Below, one piece after another: positions 18,618 through 28,600 of a DNA stretch of 64,000 nt; the stretch's first letter is position 1; every line of letters starts with the position of its first letter. The notes below the pieces were generated by a model, which saw only the letters and a program-made list of their open reading frames with translations, was not told the DNA's origin and did no database searches. Source of the DNA: G020354785 sp964461435 (GTDB lineage: Bacteria; Bacteroidota; Bacteroidia; Bacteroidales; UBA10428); NCBI GenBank assembly GCA_964461435.1, contig CAYWUI010000003.1, positions 1 through 64,000 of the forward strand, given 5' to 3'. The position numbers were made by a program, and so were the translations under genes.

Positions 18618-21600
18618 GTGGGACAAAGAGTTATTTTAAAATCATTTTTCATATTTATTTTATCAGGAGCATTATTTTTTACACTTAATGCACAGATCAA
18701 TTTCGGATTTCAATCCCAGTATAAATATCTGAAAGGTATTAATGCTTCGGGATTACCTGCAAACTGGATGGATCCCGGTTTTAATGATGCGGGATGGTCA
18801 ACGGGTTACGCTCCGTTCTGGTATGGGGATGGCTCAGGGGGCACCCTCCTTAATGATATGCAGGGTTCCTATACAACCGTTTATATGCGCACAACATTTA
18901 ATGCTGCCAATGCTGCCAACATACACCAGTTGAACCTGTCTGTGGATTACGATGATGGTTTCGTAATTTGGATAAACGGAGAGGAAGCATTAAGTCAGTT
19001 TGCCCCGGAGGTTGTATCTTATAATGACTCGGCTACCGGACTCCATGAATCAGGGACGCCGGTATCTTTTATTGTTGATGCCGGTGATATAACGCTGTTT
19101 GAAGGGCAGAATACACTTGCAATAGTGGGATTAAATATAACTCTTTCGGGAAGCAGCGACTTTCATTTTGATATGAGCATAGATGCAACGCCCGGCATAC
19201 CTGAGCTTATTGATACCGTCGGCATATCATTCAGTCATGATGCAGGATTTTACGATACTTTATTCAGCCTTACCATGGATTCGCCGGATCCTGCAGCAGG
19301 TATTGTATATACGCTGGATGGCAGCGATCCGCGCAGCTCGGCTAATTCGTTTACCGGTGGCTCAGAGGTGACGGTTACCATCGATCCGGTTTCCACAGTA
19401 GGGCGCCCTGTAACACCGGGTGTGGTTATCAGGGCTTCACTGACCAAAGGCGGTTACCTGCCTTCCATACCTGAAACAAGAACTTATATTTTCATCGACA
19501 AAGTAAAAACCCAGTCTTATCCCGGAAGTGACTGGCCAAGTGGAGACGTAAACGGACAGTGGATTGATCTCGATATGGATCCTGACGTTGTCAACGACAG
19601 CCGCTATTCGAGCCTTATTGACGATGCACTGCTTGAAATTCCAACCATATCCGTGGTCACTGACCTGGCCAACCTTTTTGACCCTGCAACAGGTATTTAT
19701 GTGAATGCTGAGGGCCACGGCGAAGAGTGGGAAAGGGAATGTTCGGTCGAGTTGATTAATCCTGACGGATCGCCGGGTTTCAATGTTAATGCCGGACTAC
19801 GGATAAGGGGAGGATGGAGCCGCCATAATGATTTCCCAAAGCATTCTTTCAGGCTGTTCTTCAGATCTCAATATGGAGATGCCAAACTGCGCTTTCCCTT
19901 ATTCGATGACGAGGGTGCCATGGAATATGACAAAGTTGATTTGAGAACTTCACAGAATTATGCATGGAGCACCGGCGACAGCCGCAATACCATGGTGCGC
20001 GAAGTGTTTTCACGCGATTCGCAGGGCGCGACGGACCAGCCATATACAAGAAGCCGTTACTATCATCTTTACCTTGACGGAATGTACTGGGGCCTGTTTC
20101 AGACACAGGAACGCTCGGATGCCCGCTTTGCAGCCGACTATCTCGGCGATAACAGGGAAGATTATGATGTAGTGAAAGTCAATACGGAAAATTATGTATA
20201 CCAGATTGAGGCATCGGATGGCAACCTTGACACATGGCATCTGTTATGGAATAAATGCGGCACGGGTTTTCAGAATAACAGCGATTATTTTGCCCTTGAG
20301 GGCAAAAACGAATACGGCAAACCTGTGAAAGGTTCAGAAGTGCTCGTAGATATAGACAACCTTATTGATTACATGATCGGCATATTCTATACGGGAAATT
20401 TTGATGCCCCGACATCATCATTTATGAGCAACAATGGACCGAATAACTTTTACGCTATTTTTGACAGGAAGGACAAATCAAAAGGATTTACTTTCTATAA
20501 TCACGATGCCGAACATGCTTTGTTTTATTATAGTGCATGGCCTGGTATAGGAATTGATGAGAACAGGGCTAATATAGGCTCCATAAGCGGGCAATACAAG
20601 ATGCAAGTAAGTAGTTTCAGCTTATTCCACCCGCAATGGCTGCATTACAAGTTATCACAGAATGCAGAATACAGGATGCGCTTTGCAGACAGGGCACATA
20701 AGCTCCTAACTGGCAACGGTGTTTATACACCACAGAAATGCCTGGAAAGATTTGATAAGAGGGTCAGGCAGATTGATACTGCCATCATCGCTGAATCAGC
20801 ACGCTGGGGCGATGCAAAAACCAGCAGCCCCTACACAAAAGACAATAACTGGTGGCCTGAAATTCAGACAGTGCGGACCATGTTTTTCCCTGTAAGAACC
20901 GGTATAGTTATAGGTCAGCTTAAAGCAGAGAACCTGTACCCTGAAGTTGAGCCCCCTGATGTTAAAAATTCGGAAGGACTGCTTGAAGAAAGCCAATATT
21001 CACTAAATTCAAGCATGAATGTCACTGTTGAAAATCCAAACTCTTCAGGAACAATATATTATACTCTTAATAATGACGATCCCCGGCTTGTTGGCGGAGG
21101 GATATCATCATCTGCAACTGTAATGGGCGATGGAGAGGAGATGGAAATAGACAATTCAACAATTCTAAAGGCACGCATATATGATAACGGGACCTGGAGC
21201 GCCCTTAAAAATGTGACATTCCTCGGACAGGAAGATGATTACTCCAACCTTAAAGTTACGGAGCTTCACTACCACCCCGCAGATTATATTGTCGGAACAG
21301 ATACAATTTATTCGGGCAAGGACCTTGAGTTTATTGAATTCAAGAACATTGGCGAGACATCGATTAATTTAAGCGGACTGGTACTTGATTCGGCTGTATA
21401 TTATGAATTCCCTGATAATGCTGTCCTCGGGCCAAAGAACTTCTTTGTTGTCGCTTCCAAGCCAACCAAGTTCTATGAGTATTACGGGATGATACCATCA
21501 GGAAATTTCCAGGGTAATTTCTCCAATTCATCCGAAGAGGTACTGCTTACAAATTCTTTATCTGAAGAGATTATTCACTTTACTTATTATGACAACAGCC

Positions 21601-22022
21601 CCTGGCCAAACAGGCCGGACGGACTCGGATTTTCACTGGTGTCAACGGTATTTAATCCTACAGGAGATCCTAATGATCCGCTGTACTGGCGCGCTTCTTT
21701 GCTTGTCAATGGCTCGCCATTCAAAGATGATGACGGCCTCACCGGTATATTTGTGCCTGAGATAATTAAAAGAGGTAACATTACCGTTTATCCGAATCCG
21801 GCAACGGATTATATAGTCATAAGCATGAATTCTGCTGAAGAATACCAGCAGTTAAGTATTAAACTATACAATATAAATGGAATGCTGGTTTATCAAACTA
21901 TAGAAGAAAACAACGCAATTGTCAATCTTAATAATCTTGGTTTAAGCCAGGGTATATATTTTGTTCATATAGAAACAGGCAATCTTGTTGAAACAGTAAA
22001 AATCATATTCTCGGATTATTAG
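18618..22022 (+). CDS. Secreted CotH-kinase family protein with lamin-tail domain and T9SS type A sorting domain
   Basis: A 1134-residue exported protein. GTG start, supported by AAGGGAAA just upstream; signal peptide ends LNAQ near residue 26. Domains in order: galactose-binding-like sandwich (about 30-195), chitobiase C-terminal-like sandwich (about 200-292, YTLDGSDPRSS), CotH domain (about 340-720, with LRIRGGWSRHNDFPKHSFR, LYLDGMYWGLFQTQER and FYNHDAEHAL), a second chitobiase-like sandwich (about 790-870), a lamin-tail domain (about 875-1010, TELHYHPADY and LEFIEFKNIGE), and a type A sorting domain from VYPNPATDYIVIS to the end. CotH proteins are atypical secreted kinases in Bacillus spores; kinase activity of this long environmental form is unproven. 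Flanked by a strong terminator. Confidence 0.9.
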   Translation: MGQRVILKSFFIFILSGALFFTLNAQINFGFQSQYKYLKGINASGLPANWMDPGFNDAGWSTGYAPFWYGDGSGGTLLNDMQGSYTTVYMRTTFNAANAANIHQLNLSVDYDDGFVIWINGEEALSQFAPEVVSYNDSATGLHESGTPVSFIVDAGDITLFEGQNTLAIVGLNITLSGSSDFHFDMSIDATPGIPELIDTVGISFSHDAGFYDTLFSLTMDSPDPAAGIVYTLDGSDPRSSANSFTGGSEVTVTIDPVSTVGRPVTPGVVIRASLTKGGYLPSIPETRTYIFIDKVKTQSYPGSDWPSGDVNGQWIDLDMDPDVVNDSRYSSLIDDALLEIPTISVVTDLANLFDPATGIYVNAEGHGEEWERECSVELINPDGSPGFNVNAGLRIRGGWSRHNDFPKHSFRLFFRSQYGDAKLRFPLFDDEGAMEYDKVDLRTSQNYAWSTGDSRNTMVREVFSRDSQGATDQPYTRSRYYHLYLDGMYWGLFQTQERSDARFAADYLGDNREDYDVVKVNTENYVYQIEASDGNLDTWHLLWNKCGTGFQNNSDYFALEGKNEYGKPVKGSEVLVDIDNLIDYMIGIFYTGNFDAPTSSFMSNNGPNNFYAIFDRKDKSKGFTFYNHDAEHALFYYSAWPGIGIDENRANIGSISGQYKMQVSSFSLFHPQWLHYKLSQNAEYRMRFADRAHKLLTGNGVYTPQKCLERFDKRVRQIDTAIIAESARWGDAKTSSPYTKDNNWWPEIQTVRTMFFPVRTGIVIGQLKAENLYPEVEPPDVKNSEGLLEESQYSLNSSMNVTVENPNSSGTIYYTLNNDDPRLVGGGISSSATVMGDGEEMEIDNSTILKARIYDNGTWSALKNVTFLGQEDDYSNLKVTELHYHPADYIVGTDTIYSGKDLEFIEFKNIGETSINLSGLVLDSAVYYEFPDNAVLGPKNFFVVASKPTKFYEYYGMIPSGNFQGNFSNSSEEVLLTNSLSEEIIHFTYYDNSPWPNRPDGLGFSLVSTVFNPTGDPNDPLYWRASLLVNGSPFKDDDGLTGIFVPEIIKRGNITVYPNPATDYIVISMNSAEEYQQLSIKLYNINGMLVYQTIEENNAIVNLNNLGLSQGIYFVHIETGNLVETVKIIFSDY

Positions 22023-22044
22023 CAGACAGATAGGTTATTATATC

Positions 22045-22078
22045 GCCCGCATATTCTTATTGAATTGCGGGCTTTTTT
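22045..22078 (+). terminator. Intrinsic terminator after the CotH gene
   Basis: Perfect 7-base inverted repeat GCCCGCA (22045-22051) and TGCGGGC (22066-22072) with a 14-base loop, followed by six T. It lies 23 bases after the CotH stop and separates it from the convergent ELWxxDGT gene. Confidence 0.85.
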
Positions 22079-22105
22079 AAAATATGCTTACAGTACTGGC
22101 CAATT

Positions 22106-25100
22106 CTATTCCTTTATCAGTTTAAAAGTTGCCTTGTTTTCCCTGGAATGAATATTAAGAAAATAGATACCTGCCGGTGCATCAAAATATATCTTTTTCA
22201 CCCTGCCTTGATTAGCTTTCATGGACTTAATCACATCTCCTGACAGGTCTGTGATATCAATGATAAAATCTGTAATATCAATCCCAAAATCTATTACTAA
22301 TTCGCCATTAAGCGGGTTGGGGTAAACCTTGATGTTATTTTCAAATGAACTTTCAATAAGTTCCACAATAATGACCGGGTAGCAGGCAGATGTGTCAACA
22401 CAGTCGCCTGCAGTAACCATCACTGCATAACTGCCGCTGTTTTGAGCTGTAAAGCTCTGATCGGTCTCACCTGCAAGAGGCTGGTAACCATTGCTGCAGT
22501 CCAGCCACTGATATGTTGCGTTGGACGCAATGGCTGTGAGCGTATTCTCCGATTGCTCAACAGATGCATCCACAGAATTGATAGTAAGATTCAGAGTGAT
22601 CAGACTATCACATCCTGCTGCATTGGTCAATGTTTGAATATATGTCCCGCTTTGATTATATGTTTGCCCGTTAAGCATGAAACTGTCACAAGCTTTCGCT
22701 GTTATTGTTGAGTCAGTACTATTAAGAATAGTCAGGTTCAAAGTGATAATACTGTCACAACCTGCTGAACCGGGAAAGCTTTGAGTATAAGTTCCACTGG
22801 AGTAATAAGTTTGGTCATTCAGTTTGAAGCTGTCGCAGGCTGTCGCTGTTATTGTTGAGTCAGAACTATTAAGAATGATAAGATTCAAAGTGATAATGCT
22901 GTCACAACCCACTGCATTGGGAATAGTGTCAAAATAAGTACCCGTTGAAAACCATGTATATTTACCACTGGGTGAAGTATAATTATCGCAGGCTACTTCT
23001 GAAATAGTTGCATTTGTACTTTTCTGGACAGTCAGGTTAATTGTTATGTATTCTTTGCAACCAGCAGTATTAACCAAGGTATCCATATAAACACCACTTT
23101 CTGTCCAAACCTTACCAGTAGGAGAGATATAACTGTCACAAACCTTTTCATTTACAGAATATTCAGTATCCTCGCAATATACAAATAATTCGCTACCATG
23201 TAATTTATCATTTGCTCCAAAATATAACTTCCTGTTAAACTCGGTAAAACTACTTGGCGAAGAGTGATTACTTCCCGGGTAGATATCCTTTAACAAAAAA
23301 GCTTTATTAATGCCATCATAAATCCACAATTCTTCACCATTAATTTCGTCATATGAAGCAAAGAATAATTTATTATTAAATACAATCTTCGAGCCTATTA
23401 AGCTTGTATATGAATAATTAATAGGAATATCAGTATTTATCCTGAAATTATTCAAAGTATCACATTCCCATAACACAAACCAACCTGTATTATCTTTTGC
23501 TAAAAAATAGAGCTTTTTATTGAAAACGAATAGTTTTTCAGGATCAGAGCTATTTGCTCCTGGGATTAGATCATGTAAAATAGGTTGATTGATGCCATCA
23601 TACTCCCAAAGTTCATCGTCCTGATCTTTGGTCTCTGCATGAAAATAAAGTTTGTTGTTGAATATACATAAGGATTCAGGAATTGAACCAAACCTGTCAG
23701 AACCAATACCTTGTATCTTAACTGGTTTATTTATGCCATCATATTCCCATAATTGCAGTCTAAAATTAGTGTGTTCATTTGCACTAAAATATAGTTAGCC
23801 TTTAAAAATGATGAAACCTCCAGGATAGGAACTATCTAAATATGTTCCTTGATTGATATCAAATAAAATGGGTTCATGGATACCGTCGTATTCCCATAAT
23901 TCACTACCATGGATACCATCATTTGCAGCAAAATAGAGCCTATTATTATATTCATAAAAAACTTTTGGAAATAAGTTTTTACTCTCAAGAAGGGTATCTT
24001 TCATCATAAACGGAGTATTTATTCCATCATATATCCACAATTTTTCTCCATGTATACCATCATTTGCGATAAAATATAATTTATTTTTGACTACATTTAA
24101 ATAAGTATAATAAGGATGTAATCCTGAACCTGTCGGATTAATATCATATACCATAACAGGATCATGCAATCCGTCATATTCCCATAGTTCATTTCCGTGA
24201 ATGCCATCTGATGCACAAAAAAACAGTTTATTTTTATATACTTTTAAATTAATCGGAGAAGAGCTAGATGTTCTTGTATTTACACAAATATTTCTGATCA
24301 TTCCAAAACCATTAGTATCATCATATACCCATAAATCATCACAGTGTATAACTCCGTATGATGCAGTAAAAAAAAGTTTGTCATTGAATGTAAATAGATT
24401 TCTAGGTGAATTGAAATCAATTATCTCATTGATATTTTTAATTTTAACTGGTTTATTTATGCCATCATATTCCCATATTTCACTTGTCTCACTAACATCA
24501 ACTGCGATAAAATATAGTTTTTCATTTACCAATGTTAAACATAAAGGAGAGGAACTTGCATTTCCTGGATTTAAATCCTGTACGATGGCCGGATCATTAA
24601 TACCATCATANNNNNNNNNNNNNNNNNNNNNNNNNNNNNNNNNNNNNNNNNNNNNNNNNNNNNNNNNNNNNNNNNNNNNNNNNNNNNNNNNNNNNNNNNN
24701 NNNNNNNNNNCCATCATATTCCCATAATTCATCTCCAAGAATACCATCGTCTGCATTAAAATAAAGTTTGTTGTTGTAAATGATATATGTTCGGTTATTA
24801 AAAAAAGAGTTATCAGTTCCAGGATTAATATCAGCTACCAATGTTGGATTGTTTGTACAATTTAACTTCCAGAGCTCCCTGCCATGCATATTATCCATTG
24901 CAGTAAAATACAGCTCATTTTGGAATACTATAGGATATGAAGGATTGGAACCTGAATTTCCTGGAAAAAGATCTGATACCAAGGTTGGATAATTGTTGAA
25001 GCTATATTCCCATAACTCAGCGCCATGTATTCCGTCATTTGCAGAAAAGAATAATTGACTATTACATAGTATCAAATTAGATGGAGAGGAAGAATTTATC

Positions 25101-25633
25101 CCCTGACTAATATCCATTACCATAACAGGCTTATTGATCCCATCATATTCCCAAAGCTCTCTTCCATGCAAACTGTCCCTTGCAGAAAAGAACAGCTTGT
25201 TATTAAATGTCACAAGATTCTCTGGATCAAAATAATAACAATCAGAATACATACTTTTTAATGAGACAGGTTTATTGGAATCATCATACACCCATATTTC
25301 TTTCCCAACAGTTCCATCATTGGCAATAAAATATAATTTGTTGCTATATATCAGCAAATTATCTGGAATTGATCCTACTTCTCCAGGATTTAAATCTTCA
25401 ATCATATACAGTGAATCATTAGTATCATTGTATTTCCATAATTCTTTTCCATGCATACCATCATCTGCAACAAAATATAGTTGATTATTAAATTCAAAAA
25501 GATTTATTGGATTAGTATTGTGAGGGATAATAGACGTATTAATATCATAAACCAACGACACTGATTGGGTAAAAACTGGATTTATTGCAATTGCAAAATA
25601 CAGTACCGCAATCATTAAACGTATGATATTCAT
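22106..25633 (-). pseudogene. ELWxxDGT-repeat T9SS cargo protein, interrupted by an in-frame stop
   Basis: One frame runs from the ATG at 25633 to the stop at 22106, broken only by a TAA at 23795-23797. I translated the 320 bases around it and found no other stop or shift. The TAA falls inside a repeat (FIIFKG-stop-LYFSANE) where sister units read NNKLYF, so it replaces a lysine codon by one base change (AAA to TAA). Features: signal peptide ending VFTQ; about 16 ELWxxDGT-type units of about 47 residues (ELWEYDGINKP...VFNNKLYFxANDGIHG); four CDS-repeat modules (ACDSF-LNGQTY-GCDSIITLNLTI); an Ig-like domain (YQWLDCSNGYQPL); and a type A sorting domain. If the stop is real, the 612-residue product lacks the T9SS signal and would not be secreted normally. 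A 100-N gap lies at 24611-24710. Function unknown; surface or secreted location inferred. Confidence 0.8.
24611..24710. other. Assembly gap (100 N) within the ELWxxDGT repeats
   Basis: Exactly 100 N, a common placeholder for unknown size. The flanks end and begin with the same 8 bases, CCATCATA, which encode part of the conserved YDG of the repeat; joining them on that overlap gives an uninterrupted repeat unit. The true missing sequence is therefore probably a whole number of repeat units, possibly none. Confidence 0.95.
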
Positions 25634-25685
25634 TAGTTTAGATCAAAATATTGTTCCTTGTTTTTCAGCCAAGAATATTCCAATT

Positions 25686-28600
25686 CTAATTTTTAATTAA
25701 CTTAAAGGTTGCTTTATTTTCTTTTGAATAAATATTTAGAAAGTAAATACCTGCCGGTCCGATAATAGAGGCTTTGATTAGCCTGTTAAGATTCGATTGC
25801 ATTGTTCTTATAACATTACCTGATTGGTCTGTAATCTCAATTATCAAATTCATATTTTTAGATCCTAAGTCGATTATAAACTCCCCATTTACCGGGTTAG
25901 GATAAATCATGATGTTGTTTTCAAATGAACTTTCAATAAGCTCAACAATAATGACTGGGTAGCAGGCAGAAGTATCCATACAATCGCCGTCAGTAACCAT
26001 TACTGCATAACTGCCACTGTTCTGGGCAGTAAAACTCTGATCGGTTTCACCTGTTAGGGGCTGGAAACCATTGTTGCAGTCCAGCCACTGATATATTGCA
26101 TCAGGTGTAACAGCTGTGAGAGTATTCTCCGATTGGTCAACAGATGCATTCACGGTATTGACAATAAGATTCAGCGTGATCAGACTGTCACATCCTGCTG
26201 CATTGGTCAATGTTTGAATATATATCCCGCTTTGGGTATACGTCTGCCCATTCAGCATAAAGCCATCACAAGCTGTTTNNNNNNNNNNNNNNNNNNNNNN
26301 NNNNNNNNNNNNNNNNNNNNNNNNNNNNNNNNNNNNNNNNNNNNNNNNNNNNNNNNNNNNNNNNNNNNNNNNNNNNNNAATAGTCAGGTTCAATGTAACA
26401 ACACTGTCACAACCTGAAGCGTTGGTTAAAGTCTGGGTATAATTTCCACTTTTGGTGTATGTCTGCCCATTTAAGGCAAAGCTGTCACAAGCGATCTCGG
26501 TTATACTTGATTCAGTACTATTAAGAATTGTCAGATTCAGAGTAATAATACTATCGCAACCTGAAGCATTTGTTAAAGTTTGGGTATAAGTCCCACTGTT
26601 GTAATATGTATAGCCGTTCAAATTAAGACTGTCGCAAACAGTCTTAGTGATAATTTTATCCGTGCTTTTTAGTATGGTTAAGTTTAAAAGTATCGTACTG
26701 TCACAACCATTAGCATTGGTCAGAACTTGGAAGTAGGTACCAGTTTGGGTGTAAGTATGCCCGTTAAGTTCGTAAGTGTCGCAAGCAGTATTTGTGATGG
26801 TTGTGTCAGTGCTCTTACAAATTGTTAGATTCACGGTAACTATACTGTCACATCCTGATGCATTTTTTAATGCTTGAATATAGGTTCCGCTTTCGGTATA
26901 TGTTTGCCCGTGAAGTATGAAGTTATCACATGTTGTCAGGTTAATGACTGAGTCAGTACTGCTGATTATTTTTAAATCTAAAGTAATTGTATAATCATCG
27001 GATGATGCAGATGTTAATTTTTGAGTATATATACCAGTGCCTGTATATGTCTGTCCATTAAGGATATAACTATCACAGGCAATTTCAGAAATAGTAGTAT
27101 CTGTGTTATGAACGATTATTAAATTCAGAGTAATAGTACTGTCACAACCTGCTGCGTTTGGAATAACAATAGTTTTTGTGCCGGAAGTAGTATGAATCGT
27201 TCCATCCGGTGCAGTATAGCTTTCGTAGCTCACTATGTTTTGTATTGAACTGGTTGGAATACAATTGGATAGTACCCAGAGTTCTCTTCCACGTCCATCA
27301 TCTGCACTAAAATACAATTTGTCATTTAATATTATAAAATACCTTGGATCTGAGCCCTTTGAACCGGGAAATAGGTCGGTAACCATTCTTAGCGTGTTAC
27401 TACTATCGCAAACCCATAATTCAGCACCATGTATGCCATCATCGGCGTGAAAAAATAACTTGTCATAATAAGGTGTTAAATAATCTATATGAGAGGATAA
27501 CAAATCAGTGCCAGGATTGATGTCAGCTAACATGAGAGGAGGATTAATAAAATCATAAACCCATAATTCATAACCATGAATTCCATCATTTGCCTCAAAA
27601 TACAATTTGTTATTAAATACAGTCAGTTCACTTGAACGGGAATTCAATCCTTTTGGATTAATGTCAGTCAACATTACAGGGGAATTTATACCATCATATT
27701 CCCATAATTCCGGATCATCGACATCAGCTTCAGCTATAAAATATAATTTATCATTATATACAGTCAGTAATGTTGGACATGAACTTTCAGACCCTGCATA
27801 AATATCAGCTTCCAAGTATGGAGGATTCACACCATCATAAACCCATAATTCATAGCCATATTTTTTATCATCGGCTGTAAAATACAATTTATCGCTAAAA
27901 ACTGTTAAAAAACTTGGATTAGAACTTTTATAAAGGGGGTCCATAGTACCAAGGTTAATATCAGCTACCATGGCAGGTTGATTAACGCCATCATAAGCCC
28001 ATAGTTCAGTGCCGTGTATACCATCATTACCTTGAAAATATACTTTGTTGTTAAATTCGGTAAAAAAGGGATTACCTATAGACGTCGATTCAATGAAAAT
28101 GTCTGAAATTTTATTTGGTGCATTGATACCATCATACTTCCATAATGTTATGCCAAGGCTATCTACAGCAGTAAAGAATAACTCATTAATTGCTTCAGCC
28201 ATGAAAAATGGGGATGAACCTCTGCCTCCGGGATAAATATCTGCAACCATAGATGGAAAATTATTGCCATCATAAACCCATAATTCATCGCCATGTTTTG
28301 AATTACCGGCTCGAAAATATAGTTTGTTGTTAAATACTGTCAGTTCCATCGGGAAGGAAGCATCTGTAACGGGATTAATATCTGCATATAGGTAAGGTGC
28401 CTTTATACCATCATATATGAATAATTCAGTACCATGTATACCATCATTTGCCCGGAAAAACAATTTATTTTTAAATACGGTAAAATAAACCGGATTTGAA
28501 CTTCCCTTTGGATTTATATCGAATGCCAATAAAGGAGGATTGAAGCCATCGTATGCCCATAATTCGGTTCCATTTATTGTGTCGGCTGCTGAGAAATATA

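Noticed and set aside
24201..24764. A plus-strand frame through the first N gap
   Set aside because: It is the reverse strand of the ELWxxDGT repeats and its periodic composition reflects those repeats.
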